64,000 nt of DNA from Sarcocystis neurona (taxonomy: Eukaryota > Apicomplexa > Conoidasida > Eucoccidiorida > Sarcocystidae). Of the stretch, positions 46,198-59,638 are shown piece after piece. The stretch lies in contig KL647309.1 of the NCBI GenBank assembly GCA_000727475.1, positions 1,061,820 through 1,125,819 of the forward strand, given 5' to 3'. The position numbers and the translations under genes are program-made. Under the pieces are notes generated by a model. The model saw nothing but the letters and a program-made list of their open reading frames with translations, was not told where the DNA came from and made no database searches. Within the stretch, counting starts at the first letter, position 1. Each line of letters starts with the position of its first letter.

Positions 46198-47052
46198 ATG
46201 GCGGCAGGGGGCCAGCAGCTTCTTCGCATTACTCCTGAGAAGGTCATAGAGTTTCCAGCAGCTCCTTATAGATCGACTGCGGCGGAGCTGCAGCTGCGTA
46301 ACGTATCTTCGAGTTTTGTGGCGTTTAAGATCAAGACCACGGCCCCCAAGAGCTATCTTGTTAGGCCTTCGACAGGCATTATCGCGTCGGGCGGGACGGA
46401 AACGGTCCAGATTGTGTTTCAGGCTTCGTCCGAAGAGCATGCCCGTGCGTGTACAGATCGCTTCCTTATTCAGTCTACTGCGGTGCAGTCTGGTACCGCG
46501 CTAGCGAGAGATTACTGGCAGACACTCGATAAGGATAAAATTGAAGATACACGTCTCTCTGTCGTCTTCCATTCAGTAGCACAAGGAGGCTTTGGAGGTG
46601 CGGTTATGCCCGGTTCAGCAGCAGGAGGCAGTGCTGCTCCAATGGGTGAACACCTTCACACAACAACAGGCCTACCTGGCTCGTTTGGTGGAGCAGTGGG
46701 AGCACCAGGTGCAGCAGGAGGTGTTTATCCTGGAACGAGTGGAGCCACTCCCGCTTCGGGCACGGCGGCAGCAGGCGGTAGTAGCTCATACTCTGAAGAT
46801 TTGAAGAATCGATACGATCAGCTGGTGGATTACGCACTGGCATTGGAACGCCATAAGGAAGACCTCGTGAAAGAAAATGAAGCTCTGAAACAGCAGCTTA
46901 ACCGCAAGGGTGCAGCGTCACACAAAACAGCTGGTATGGGGTTTTTCGAACTGTGGCATTTTCCCGTATATGTTTTCATCGGGGTTATTATATGGTACCT
47001 TCTTGGAAGATCCAGCGATACCAGCACGAAGTCCGCTCTTTCGCATAGATAA
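46198..47052 (+). CDS. VAP: VAP (VAMP-associated protein), MSP-domain ER tail-anchored protein
   Basis: VAP proteins sit in the ER membrane and bind FFAT motifs of lipid-transfer and tethering proteins at membrane contact sites. The 284-residue frame is complete and intronless. The MSP domain covers residues 1 to about 128 and includes the signature VAFKIKTTAPKSYLVRPSTG at 41-60, nearly identical to the VAP consensus, with the basic Lys/Arg surface that grips FFAT acids. A Gly/Ala linker follows (129-197), then a coiled coil (about 198-235, NRYDQLVDYALALERHKEDL) and a C-terminal hydrophobic anchor (about 253-270, FPVYVFIGVIIWYLLG) with a short polar tail. This is the usual VAP layout and length. 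The ATG at 46198 has A at -3 and G at +4; an in-frame extension upstream lacks an ATG. Confidence 0.95.
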   Translation: MAAGGQQLLRITPEKVIEFPAAPYRSTAAELQLRNVSSSFVAFKIKTTAPKSYLVRPSTGIIASGGTETVQIVFQASSEEHARACTDRFLIQSTAVQSGTALARDYWQTLDKDKIEDTRLSVVFHSVAQGGFGGAVMPGSAAGGSAAPMGEHLHTTTGLPGSFGGAVGAPGAAGGVYPGTSGATPASGTAAAGGSSSYSEDLKNRYDQLVDYALALERHKEDLVKENEALKQQLNRKGAASHKTAGMGFFELWHFPVYVFIGVIIWYLLGRSSDTSTKSALSHR

Positions 47053-50000
47053 AACCAGGCCTGCATTCGGTGTCGCCTTCAAATATCATTCGGCTCGGTG
47101 GAGATGTCGGTCCTTCCGACCTGTCGGTCCTTCCCACATCCCAATCGCGTGTTAGTGGGGTACTTTTATATTCGTCGCTCTCCCTCATGTTTCAACGTCA
47201 GCCGTTACAGTGTTTCTGTTTGACGCGGATGCGAGCGCGTCTTCGTGTTTTTTGCACTAATATGGACCTCGCACGGTCGTACGCTATTCGTGGGAGGAGT
47301 TGTTCCGTATCGCACTGAATCGTGGACTGGTGCACAGGCAGCCGTAGGAGAGGCACATATGTAGTGAAGTTCAACCACCCCGCCTGCGTTTCTTACAAGG
47401 CCGTCGATATGTGGGAAGTCGTGTCGTAGCTGCGTCTGCTGTGACGCTGTGGTTACATACTGAAGCAAGTGTTTGATCCACATTCTCCGTCAAAGACAAC
47501 TAGGCCAATTTCCTGAAGCTGAGGGGGAGTCCATTTTTTTTCTGCCATAACAACAGCGCGTCACGCTTTCGCACACGTGTGGTGTCGCCGCTAGCCATTA
47601 CTGACGGGTTGTGACTGTACTGTTGTTGTCTCCTCTTATGTTAAAGGCGCTAAAGTATAGCTTCCGACGGAACAGCGTGCGGGTGTAGCACGTTGTACCG
47701 CCTGGCTTGAGTGCACGAGTGAAGGCGGGCATAAGAAGCCGTGTGTCTTTTGATTTTCAGCGCGTCGCGGTGTGAAGATGTTCACAATTTGACGTTTCTC
47801 CATTTGCGTACTGAGTGGAGTTGCGTGGTCCTCTAGGCTGGCGAATACCGTGCTTCGAGGCTAACATACATGCGCTTTCTGAAGCCCCTTCCAGTGAAAA
47901 GGATTTTCTCCGGGGCTACGGGTGGATGGCCGATTCTCCCTGCGTTCGATGTTTCCGCGCGTCTCTTGCGGCAGTTGTCATTGTCCGACTTTCAGGAGGC
48001 TGGACGCATGCAGGATGAAAGCAGTACACCGTTGAACGAAAGGAAAGACAGTGTTTTCTCCACGCTTACCAAAATGGGTAGAGGGAAGCCAACCTGACCA
48101 GAGCAGAGGGTGGCGTCTGCATAAATTCGTTTTGCTCCGGTGCTACATTGACAACGACAGGGGGAGAGGACTCATAGACAGGCGCCTTAGGAAACGACTC
48201 AAGATTTGTTATTGCAACGCTGTTGCGGGAAGTGCTGAGCATTTAGGTAGAAATGAAGGTCGATGAAAGGCTGGTGTAAGATCTGCGCGAGTTCATCCTT
48301 CTGGGAAGGTCGCTTCGTAGTGGCTGTCTTCTTGTTTCCGTCTTTCTGTGTGCCGTCGTGGTCGGCCCCTTGGCCGTGTGCCTGCACTGGAGTGCGCTGC
48401 ATGATTTTGCGTCATGTCTCCGACATTTTACGCGCAGCATCAGGTCCTTTTGCGTATGCTGCGTGTAAGACTCGTAATCGAAAATGGAAACCTCACACCA
48501 AGACGTGTGTCGAAACAGGCGGTTTACAAAGATGCATTGTGTATTCTGTACAGAAATAACCCAAGGGAGAATTCTGTATTTTCGCACGTTGCGCTGCTTT
48601 GCCGAGATTACACGACTAGAGCTACGAATACGCACGTAGAGCTCCTTGACCACATTTGCGCGTATGCGGCAACGCTTTCCATGTGAAGACGTAGGTGAAT
48701 ATGCACATATGGCTGTGTCGGCGGCTCTCAGTCTGCGGGTATGCACACTTCACTCATCCACGTATACGTACGTGCGCGTGGCACTCCTCGTAGTCTGTAC
48801 CTTAACATCCTGGCAACACTATGTTGACGGTATGCCACACTTTTTAGCGTAGTCTGCGCAGCTCCGAAATACCCACTTTTTGTACAAATGAATTCATTGG
48901 TAGCTTATTTGTGAAGGCACGTTCCTGAGAGCGTAAGTCACCCTGTACGTCACTGTCCAGCAGAAATCTTTACAGCCACGTGTTTCGCCCGCATTGCACG
49001 AATATCCATGAGGTTTCACGCCAACAAGCGACCGCAGTCCAGCGGTAGAAGCCAGTGGGGGCAGATATTCTACTAGTAAAGTTGACGCGACCGAAAGCCC
49101 GTGCAATCCTCGTTTGTGTCCATTCGTGGACAAGATGTACTAGAGCTACAGCGCAATTCCAAATAGACCAAGGCAATGAATGGCTCACATCGCAGAGCTA
49201 GTGAAAGTTTACGTTCGTGTAATAGAGGATGTGGTAGTGATTTTACTTCACAGCACTTCAATCGACGCAGCTGAGTGCGTTTTGCGTACCCTTCGTGGAG
49301 TGCGTACCAGCACAGCTGCTTTCTGCACACGAACACCCATGCATGCGCAAGTAACTACGCACGCAGAGAGCCGCAGAAGGCCTTGACGGCAACACTCACA
49401 GGGGCGGTGGTAGTTTTGTTTCTCTTTCTTTAGATTAGGTCCCCCCTTTCCTCCACACCCTCTTTCCACTACAGACTTATATTTTAAGATACGCTGTGAA
49501 CTTCTTCGGACTTCCGCACCAGCACCGAACCTCCTCGTACCAGATAGGTATTGTACTTGGTTACGGGGCTGCCTGCAGCACTCAGACATGCGTGTACAAG
49601 TTAAATAACTAACGCTGTTACGGAAGAAACTCCTGGGTCTGTGTCACGATCAACAACTGTATGGCAGGTGGCAACGTACCTGTGCGAATGTGTACCAGTG
49701 CACGAGTGAGTGAGAACTTCCGTGCATGGCCTGCGTTCAGGGCAAGCCACGTACGGAGGAATACACTTTCTAGGCGAAACGGCAAAGCCATGTGGTCTAC
49801 TGCTTCTGACTGGCATGGCCCTCCAAACTGCGCTGAAAAGACACACGCCTGTCTGCTGGAATGCGAGGAGCAAATCTCTACCCAACCACTTCAGTACCCA
49901 TGCGTAATCACTGCCTTTCCGGAGGATTTTACTAGCAGTCGCTCGACTTGCACGCTTTCGGATTAGTCTGCGAATCCCCGCAGGTCCCCATGTCGCGTAC

Positions 50001-52086
50001 GCTCTGGCCACACTTGAGACATAAAGGCATAATACCGCACACAACAGCGAATCTGCCGGGAGCTACGAAAACAGCAGTCCATGGTGCCATTATATAGTAT
50101 ACGGAGTGAGACAGGACAAGCACGTTCTGAAGGCTGCTGTGTGGGCAGAGGAGTCCACACCTGCAAGGACCCAACATACCACCCGAGTTCCCCACCGCAT
50201 GAATCCGGACCTACACGACGAGGTGTACAATCACAAAGCAAACAAGAGGGCGGTAAAGCGGCGTGTACGTGGAACTTCCTTTGTCACACCAAACGTACCG
50301 CGCTGCCTACACATACATGTTCGTGGATGTCTGTGTCTCTCACCTTGCTACCAGTGCATTACTATGTACCACTGTCAAAACTAAAACTACAAGGGCAGCG
50401 TTTGAAGGCGTCAACAACACTGTACGTGCACACAAGTAGTAATGCGTTGACATTGTTATCAAGTATCCACTTGAAAAAACGCTACCCAGCAAAGCAGCCA
50501 TTGCCGGAGTAAGGCATGTTCGCTCGTGTATAATGAGGGACCGCGGCGTTCCTCATTAATATCCAGTCTCTTACAGATTTCATACGCAAATATGCGACAA
50601 TATATCTAGGTATTATGCGCTCGTGCTCTTCCTGATTGTTCACTAAACGCTCCTGTCTCAGGCGCCCACGTTTCGATGCAACGCACGCCGCAGCGTGTCT
50701 TGGCCAAGCTGTAGCTATTGAGCATCAGATAAAGCACAAATCACCAGTGGCTTTATCTGGATGGCGGCACCTAGTTTTTGACGTTCTCGAACGAGCATTT
50801 TAACGCGCATTACTGGAATACTCCACCAGTATGGAAATTGTTGAAGCAGTCCCAGATATCTTCGCCTCTCCCCAAATCCCCGAGGTTCGCTACTAGGCCG
50901 TGGCTCTGCCTACTTGAAATCCTCGCAATAGTAGAACTAGACAGATCTTTTACCATCGGCTTGTCTGTCACTCTCCTTACATTCAAAGTAAGCAAAATGT
51001 TTTGGTAGTTTCACTGAGCGATTTATCAGGTGCGCAGACGCCACTTTTGTTGCTACAAACCGGCGCACGCATGCCAATACACAGCAGAGCGAAGCTCTTG
51101 CGCATGCACAGGAACATCATCCAGTTTACAACAGGGTAATCACAGCTCCTTTTGAACAATTTTATGGTGAAAACTACTACCGTGTGTACGCAGGCAGTAA
51201 TCGCCTGTCTGAGTAGGCGTTTGAAAGACGTCTCCGTGAGCAGTGGAGTATTCTAATATAAAGCAACGAGGGAGGCTGCAGTACCGCAGTGTAGCTTTGT
51301 GTCCGACATTCAGTCTGAATTCATTTACCCGCACCTTCTTCTTGTCTCTGTGTACACGTCTGCATAGGGACTAAAGTATGATATATGTACGCATATATTG
51401 AGAGATGGGTTAAAGGTACCTTCCCGTTAAATGCGGCGCCCTACACTAGAAGAGTCACCCTCAGACGATTTACATTGCTGCAACTGTGTAGGAAGTCGTC
51501 CCCGTTCTTCACCACCGAAGATATCCGTATCGGTATTAAGTGTGCGCATTAGCTCTTCTCTCTTCACAACTACCGAGCATCTGCGCAGCCCGTAGTGCTT
51601 CGCGTTATCCGCCTGCGGACGAAACGCTACTCAGCCGCGCGTATTTTCCGTTTATGGTGCATCATGCTCGCTCGAACGTTCAGCTCAAAGTCGACCCATC
51701 ACTCAAAGCTGCAGGGCGGAAACGTGTCCTTCATAACAAGTCACCGTAGTGCACGTTTCCCTTGTTGGGAAACATGCGTCATCATGCAGGTTGAAAGGTG
51801 GTGAAAGATTCCAAGAACAACTTTTTGTGGATGAGCTAATATCATCGAAAACCGACAGCGCTTGGTTCTTTCATAAAATACGTGAGCCGTGACTGTCTAC
51901 CGTCTGACGCATACTTATCTCGTGGACATTATTCTTCGAAATCTGCACTCCTGGCGTTCCTTCTGTCCACCAGCGAAAATACACTTCCCTCTGTGCCTCG
52001 GTATAAGTGGCCTACGAGGTCGAAACGTGTGGCCTCCCCATTTTCTAATTATCGAATGAAAGCTTTGTAATCTGCGCGTACGGGCG
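47053..52086. other. No gene recognised (about 5 kb)
   Basis: The 3' flank of VAP and presumed promoter of the ISCA2 gene. A plus-strand frame at 47870-48097 (75 aa, ATG start, MRFLKPLPVKRIFSG at its start) and a minus-strand frame at 48402-48199 with a Lys/Gln-rich stretch look mildly protein-like, but neither shows a domain or a clear splice link. Confidence 0.45.
50726..50759. repeat. 10-bp perfect inverted repeat with a 14-nt loop
   Basis: CAGATAAAGC at 50726-50735 is repeated inverted as GCTTTATCTG at 50750-50759. It is intergenic, upstream of the ISCA2 gene. It could form an RNA hairpin; no downstream gene element is evident. Confidence 0.7.
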
Positions 52087-53809
52087 ATGCCTAAAACTTG
52101 CTGCTCAGGCCAGAACGCCCTTTTTCGGGCTCCCGTGTCTTCTGTGGCTGCGCTCCAGCCACAAAGACATTGCGCCCTTTATCTGCGCATGGTCGGTCAG
52201 TTGCATTCTGTCTACGTCCGTCAAGATACCGGCTTGCAACGCTTTTTCAGTCCAAGTATCAGCCACCGAGACGTGGTTCCGTACCCGTCGCCTCCGGTCC
52301 CAACTTCACCGCACTGTGGGCCTCTGTATGTGTCGCCAACAACTTTTCGCACGCCACACCACCTCCCTTGGACGTGTAAGGCACGAGCGCCGGCCCCAGG
52401 CCTCCTGCAGCAGCCAGTTGGGGGATCTTTTCGAAGGCCCAGGCACACTGGTATTGGTTGCTCGAAAGAGGGCACGTGCACGAGATACACAAAACGTGCG
52501 CCGGCACGCGAGCTTTCCTTGCCCAATGAATGGGGAGGCGTTTTTACGACAGAAATCGACGCCTTCGCCCAACGACGTCGTTTTGCTTTTCTCCCTTTGA
52601 GGGCCAGTGGAGGCGTTACCACAGGCTCAACAGACACGAAATCTGTTGCGAAAAGCGCTCGTGCGTGGGAGCGCAGACTGGAAGAAAACGACCAAGGGGC
52701 GGTCGACCGCCCTATCTCGTTGAATGACGAAGGCGGTACAAAGACGCTCCTTATGTCGCCTGCAGCAATTCATAGGATGCAAATACTCTGCGCACGCAGA
52801 CGTGTACAAGAGTCAGCTGGTAAAAAGACGGGTGATGGAGGTTATTTTTTGCATGAAAAAGGACACACAGAAGAAAAATCGTACAGGGATGCGCCGCAGC
52901 CCGTGGTAGGGCTTCAAGTACGCGTGACGAGTGGCGGATGCTCAGGCTACCAGTACAGCTTCGATTTGTTGACGTTAGAAGAAATTCGGGAGTTATGCGG
53001 AAGTGAAGAATACAGGTGCGGACATACAGAATTCGACATCAAATAATTCCCTATGGAGTGCTTGCAGATAGTGGCACAGCGAGAAGAGCACACGGGCAGC
53101 ATTGCACCTAACCAGTCGTGGAGATGACGGAAGGCAGCGACATACAAAGCTTTCACGTGAGGACGTTCTGCAGCATTAGCCGAGTCTTGAGGTATATTCT
53201 GGACCACGGCAGCATTTGTGAAGCATGCATGCACACGAGGGGAAATTCACGCATGTGGCGTAATAGATAGAGTGTCCACAATGTAGAAGATTAGGACGTT
53301 GTACTAACCGCCGGCAGCAAGCGTGCTTTGTGCCATGATATTGTCTACTGTGGTCTTGCACATTCTGTGTTGCCAGCGTCTTCTGGCCGCCCAGGCCGCT
53401 GAGCAGTCGGCTAACTTCGACCTTGACAAAGACTGGCCCTACAAGAGCTACTCATGTGGTTCCACATGCAGTTCCAGCTGCTGGGATTGAAAGACCGGCG
53501 TTTTCCTGTGACGCCACTGGAAGGGCATGTCCTGCCACGATCGGGTCTCAAAAGGTAGGTGCAGGCATCGAAAAGCAAGAAAAACAGAAGGAAGACACGT
53601 CGCAAGGAAGCAACGGAAACGAGCATGTTTCCACGACTTCTGGCTGGTGCGTGGTCGTTGATCGATGTAGTCTTCCTCTCTTCGGGAGTACTTCCGTCAT
53701 CGACTTCGAGGACACGCTGGCAGCCTCCGAATTTATCGTGCAACAAAACGACCGGGCAGAAAATGTGTGCAGTTGTGGGCGTTCCTTCGCGCTGAAAGAT
53801 GAATTTTAG
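52087..53809 (+). CDS. ISCA2: ISCA2-type A-type iron-sulfur cluster carrier, two exons
   Basis: A-type carriers mature [4Fe-4S] proteins; ISCA2 works with ISCA1 in mitochondria. Exon 1 is 52087-53015, where TACAG is followed by GTGCGG. Exon 2 begins at an in-phase AG, most simply at 53407 (in-phase AGs before 53377 and 53395 also fit), and ends at the TAG at 53807-53809. The model gives 443 residues. Core blocks: LMSPAAIHRMQ, then LQVRVTSGGCSGYQYSFDLL with the first cluster Cys at about 285, then VVVDRCSLPLFGSTSVIDF and the C-terminal CSCGRSF with Cys at about 431 and 433. The GGCSG-Y-QY and CSCG-SF forms fit ISCA2 rather than ISCA1 (CGCG). The first ~230 residues are a poorly conserved, Arg-containing extension consistent with an organelle transit peptide. 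Oddities: a Lys/Glu-rich insert of about 35 residues before the first Cys block, and about 80 extra residues between the two halves of the fold. An apicoplast SufA-like role is less likely. Confidence 0.88.
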
Positions 53810-56587
53810 ACAACGCTGCCTTGGGAGCTGGATCAGTTTCACCGCGAGAGTGGACGTTGGTTAGTGCCGTTTGTCGTGTGTCAACAGTGGTCGATTTCTC
53901 CTTTAGGTCGCATGCTCCGCGACCAGTTTTGATGACTGCACTCCCCGAACCACACCAGCGTCATTGCAGAGACAGGTCAAGCGAGCACGCACTGTGATCT
54001 CATTCCGATGTAGCAAATGCGCAGCACACGAGTCACTCAGGGGGCAGATGAGATAAATGTACCGTGTCATGAAATTCCGCGAGTGGACGGCGCTGTAGCT
54101 TGTAACTACGTACGTCGCACCTGTGCAAGCGGCGGACGAGCAGGTTGCATTCCTTTTTAAGTGAAGGTGAATCGTAGTCGAGTTTGGCAGGAGGCCGCCT
54201 CTAGGCTCGAGATTTGTAGATAGGCCGCGGGCGATGGAAGCATCTAGATCCGTTTTCAGAATATTTGTCCGAAAAAAGTCACGGACAAGAGCACAGGCAG
54301 GTGTAATCTTTTCAGGAGCGTGCGCATGGCGGTCAACGTGTGCATCCTGAAAGAGAATGCTCTGTAATACTAACATTTTTGTCAGCACAAATGCGCCAGC
54401 CAACGATACCCCCTTGCCTGGCAGACCCCAACAAAACACACCCTGTGTGTACTAGTGTGGACGCGTGGATTCACTGCGTCAGTACATTGCTGTCTTAAAC
54501 AGTCGAGTGGTCTCCTGTGGCAATGTGTTTTTCCACCACGTAGACCTCTCAGGTGTGCGTCTACGAGTACGAATCATGCCCCAGCTGGTTTCTAATTTAC
54601 TACAAACTTCGGTTCCTGTAGTGCAACCTCATATCCACGTGCGCCGTGTACTTTTTCCATTCAGAAGTGTCGTGAGAACCAGTGTTCTATTTGGGGTTCG
54701 TCTCTGAGGTCGTATCGTCTGCAAATACCCACACACAAAGTCTCTCTCTATAATAAGCATGTTATACAGAGGAAAATGTATGTGCGTCGACGCGACGCGC
54801 ACGTTCACTTGTGGTCAAGCGTGAAGGCTTCCGGGCCTTGAGATGTTTCCATAAAGCAAAACGTAATCGTATTGCCTTAAGCAAGGCAGTAACCGTGCCG
54901 CCGTGCTTGAGGGACGGCAGGACGTGGTCAAAAATGGAAAATTGCCAACGAAGCCTCGGTTGTACGCACCGCGCACTAGATATCTTGAATTGTTGTAGGT
55001 ACCCCCCAGGCACACAGGTAGTGTAATTTTCGCCGTGAAAGATCGCGAGGGAGAAGGAAGTCTTACTCGATAGCTTATCAAATCCAACAGGAATACACAC
55101 ACATCGTGACGTCCTTCTAAGACGTAACCCGTGTGCGGCAGGCTTCACGTGAAAAAACCCGTTACGATGCAGCAACGGTTATCGTTGTAGTCGCGTGCAC
55201 GATGGTGGCCTCACTGGTTGTCCAGTTAATAAGTCCAGTGATGTCCTCTTGCTCCCGCGTTGGCTCAGAAGGCCAAAACCGGCAACTGCCCTGTCAGCTA
55301 CACGCAGTAGCAAGCGATAGAGATTAGTGTGGTAGTTGCTGCGCGGTAGTTACCCGTATCGTTACCGCTGGGAGAAAGACTGGTTACATCCGTCTTTCGG
55401 CGTCGATTTCAGTTGAATATATCTGCACTTGCGCTATCAACTTTTCTACGTAGCGCGGTCTGTAGACCTCTTGTACAGGCAACCTCAGTACATCATAAAG
55501 TGTCAGCTGTGTCTGCACGGCATATAGTCAGGCAGCTCGTGATTCGTTCACCTTCGGCTACCAATGTGCGGATTCGAAGTGTCTAGAGGGGCTTCCTCTC
55601 ACAAATGTAGAACTCCGCATAATATGCCTGTGGGAGCGTCTGTGCTTATGAGGTGTTAGATAAGGATGAAGCACCTAAGCGTCTCTTTTGACATCTTGGG
55701 CAGTCAGGAGAGGGCGGGTGAAAAGATCATTTTTACGAGTTCGCTCAACAAAGTGCCACAGTTGTTGAACATGCCGACATTGTCGGCCTTAGTTAAACAG
55801 GCAACCTTCTACTAAATACATAGTTGAAAAAAAGCCTTCCGCAGGGTCAACAGAGGGGCGGACCTATCTGTTTCAGTCACAAACGCCGTGTCAATTGAGC
55901 ATATCCGTGCCGCTCATCAAAATATATCCAGTACGTGTACAGAAACAAATTCGCAAGCATGCCGCTACGTCAATTCCTTGCGTCGGCGCCACTTGGGATC
56001 ATAGCCAAAGACCAGAACGTCTCCTAATAAACGCTTGTATCGAGTGACTGCGCAAAGGGACGCGGCCGCGAAATCGTATCCGCTGTGGTAGGGTTTTGGC
56101 TCTAATGGGAAGTAGCGTGGAACAGCATGTGTGTATTATCAGCAACGACGACGAGGGGCAAGAAGTTCCGCCCTTTTTCAACGGCTGCGTTCCCGTCGGT
56201 CCCAAGGAAGTTGTGGTGGGGCGCAGAAGTTTGCTCGCCGGGGCTGCTTTGTGGCAATGTGTTCGCTGCTGCACGCGGTGTCGTCACTGACCTATTGTGA
56301 GCACCGTCGCGCACCAGCATCCACCCATTACGTGTGTTGACCTGACTAGCCCCTTTTCAGCCACTTAGGCTAAGTTATATGCGGCACTGCAACAGAACAA
56401 GCAGACTGAAAGAAGGTGCGTACATAATTCATACTTCTCAAGCGTACGTAGCACCTGTCCCTGCTAAACGTCTCACCTCCCGCGCCCCGGTCGCGACGCC
56501 CCTCCTTTAAGCTTGACAAATACGATTTACAAGCGAGTCTCGCCTGCTCGCCTTTATCAAACACCTTTTTTCTCTTTTGTTGTCCCC

Positions 56588-56671
56588 CGGCTTGGGATAA
56601 GAATCTTGTGCTGATCTGTTCTCGATAGCCGACTTGGGATCAGAATCTTGTGGTGGTGTGTTTTCGGTCGC
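56588..56671. repeat. 42-bp tandem duplication
   Basis: Two adjacent units, 56588-56629 and 56630-56671, share the pattern CGRCTTGGGATMAGAATCTT and GTGSTG, differing at about a quarter of positions. Confidence 0.8.
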
Positions 56672-59586
56672 CGCTTTGCTGCTTTCCCTCGTGCGCGAGG
56701 TGCTCAGCCATCCGGTGGATCGCGTGACCAGTTGCAGCCCCCAAAGGAGGGTCCTCGTCTCTCACGCAGCATGCCTGTTCATCTCCTGCTCGTGCACACC
56801 ATACATCTAAGTCATCGTGTCAGCTGCCCGCCGACTGTTCAAGCTGCTACTTGTTCGGCCTTGCATCTGGCGCGGATTCCAAGTTAACGGACGTCTCTGG
56901 CTCCTAAATACAGCCAAGCTGAGAAGCCTAGACGCTCCTTCGTACGCCTGTGCAACGGAATTGCAGACAGAAAGCACGACAGGTACAGCAAAATCTCTTC
57001 ACCAAGGGTACACGGGCTACTACGTGGCCCCAAGGGCAGTGCGTCAACCTGCACGATCACGGCCAGAGCTACAAAATTAACGGCCAGAGAAACGAGCTTC
57101 TATTTCCTCCGCAGAAGTCGCGATAGCTCCAGAGACCCCTCGGAAAATTTCAGTATAACGCTGAAAGACAAACTTACTTTCGTGCAGCAGCCGCCGACAA
57201 GTGCAACGATGGTCACGTTCGCACAGCAAATGTATCCTCGCAGGCGCGTGCGTTTCACACTTGCATGCACACACGTGTTGTCAACGTCAGCGCTTTCAAG
57301 TTCACTGCCACTGCTGTAGTTCCCACTACCCTATTCTGGTGACTCTATAAATTTTACTGCTCTCGTGCCTTGTGTTCCCACACGGGGAATATGGGCGTCG
57401 ACAGCCGGTAAGGCTCTGAAGCTTCTTGAGCTTAACCCTGGCCTGTTCGGCACGCCGCTTGAGCCGCGTGAGGGATGGCATTCCGCAGTGCTCTTTCAAC
57501 GCCGCAGTTGTCTGTAGTGTAGAAAGAAGCATTCCAGGCGCGTGTAGAATTTGAGAGTCTTTTTTTCTCGTCGGCGACAAATAATTTACAGAAAACTGCA
57601 GGACAGCATGCAAGGTCGTTTTTTATAAGCTCTCCAAGAACTTCAACTCAGGAGGACATCTAATGCTTCTATGCACTACACCCGGTTTGAGTCTCATCCT
57701 CTCTTCAGTCCAGAGAGCGCATAGGTTGCGTCCGTCCCGAGCTATTCTTCTAATGCCTCGACGCGGTTTCAGTTGTCCCTCCTGTGAGATTGGTCATACT
57801 GCAGCACTCGCCCTAAGTAACCATCCTTATGTGTCCTCTCCGCAGACGCGATATAACTTAACCCCTCGAGTCACACTTTGCCGGCATTCGAAGAAGTTTC
57901 ATAGACGACAGAATAAAACATCGGATAAGAAAAGACGTCTCCGCGAAGTCACATACGTCAGCTGGGTGGCGTAGCGTAGCACAAGCGTGCCTTGCATCCT
58001 CTCCTTTTTACGTCGCTTTCGGCTCTGTGGCAGTGCAGACGGCATCTTTACGACCTCTCATTGTCACGTCTGTAAAGCTATTAGTCGGGCACACGCTGGC
58101 TTGCGCAGTAGCATGAACGCGCCTCTGCGTCTCGTGAAGCGAAGAGGGTCGACACTTTTCTCACATATCTTGTTCGAGCGAGCATCAGTATAGACAACTG
58201 CATCCACAGTCGTACAGAGCGACAAGAGTACTAGCCTGCGTTGCCGTTGCGCCAAACCCCCTCATTGCCAAGCTTCCTCCCAAATACCCTCATTCCTGCG
58301 TGTGGTGCTTTTCCTTCCCTTCGTACGTCCTCTAGCACATGTCGGGGCCTTCAGAATAGCGGCAATGATTGATTGTGGTTTTGTGACAAAAAATATCACC
58401 CGCCTCGTGCCAGTGCACAGATCCTTGCGAAGAATCGTCGTCCACGTAAGGCGAGAACCGTGTAGCTGCGTCGGGAAGCCATGGCGCTGGGCGGTGCTTT
58501 ACGACGTGGTATCGCAGGTGAGCGAACCTTGAAAAGACGGAGCAGGTATCACACCAACATCGAGTGCAGCCGGCGTTTGAGGAAGTATGACGTCTGCCCC
58601 AGTATCTGCAGAGTTTGCCAGTCACGGGGTAATGCAACTACCCACATATTCACGCTACACGCTATTCTGCAGTGGTGCTGTACACGAACTAGCATCGTCG
58701 TTCTGTGTGAGATTCACAAATGGACTTTAGCCGGTCCTGACGGTGTGAGCCACACTGTGGACGCAAAAAAGAACCAATACCACTGATCAAATAATACTGC
58801 TTCGCAGTGAAGAAGCTCACTCGGAGTGTAGATCGGTAAGCACCGAAGCAACGTAGGGAAGTCCACAGTTCTATTCTGAGGCGCGAGCGAGAACTGGAAA
58901 AGACGAGCTATGAATACAGTCAAGAGCTACGTTATGACTGAACGGGGGATCCTGCGTGGACTATCAGTTGTATATAGCCAGAGGAGGCACAGTTGTTTTA
59001 AAGACTCAGAACTAAGAGTTCCTACGTCCAGTATGGCACCTGCACCTCTGCAAGCAAGGACCGCATGTACGCGACACATTCAAGTAAGAATTTCGTGCGT
59101 CTGCGCTACAGTGGTCCACGTGTAGATCTAATGGAACATAAAGTGGCAGATTGTCGCATCGAAAGCGTAACCTCTCAACCTCTGCGCCGCCAGGAGCGCA
59201 TCAACAATTATCGAGCTCCTCGAGCGTGTCCCTGGGTTCGTTCGAAAGCATCCTGTTGCGAGGCTAAGCCACGCACGCAGATCGTGGAGCAGGTGAACAC
59301 GAAGTCAATTCTGCCAACGAACACACCTTCAAACTCTCATTGAGACGTGTCTATCGGAGGCACGCTGCGAAATACGTGTCGTTTGCTTCGACCATTGTTT
59401 GGCACCCTTGCAGGTTATGGGTTGCACAATAACTTTGGTTCCAGAGACGACCGGCGTTGATGGACAGATCAGATCTCAGAGAAGTTTTCGTCGCACAGAG
59501 TGAGAGTGCCGCTCGCCACCTTTTGCGCGGTTCATACGAACTTGTTTCGTAGGAGGTCTTTACCTCTTGTATGGTGCTAGCTTCTT

Positions 59587-59638
59587 CATGACTACCTACC
59601 GAAAAAGTTCGGCATGACAACCTCCCGAAGAACTTCGG
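59587..59638. repeat. 26-bp tandem duplication with an internal palindrome
   Basis: Units 59587-59612 and 59613-59638 both read CATGAC-ACCT-CCGAA-TTCGG with five differences. Each unit carries its own CCGAA...TTCGG inverted repeat. Confidence 0.8.

Noticed and set aside
48199..48402. Minus-strand frame with a Lys/Thr/Gln-rich stretch ending near KDELAQILHQPF
   Set aside because: Short, no start context or acceptor I could trust, no family match.
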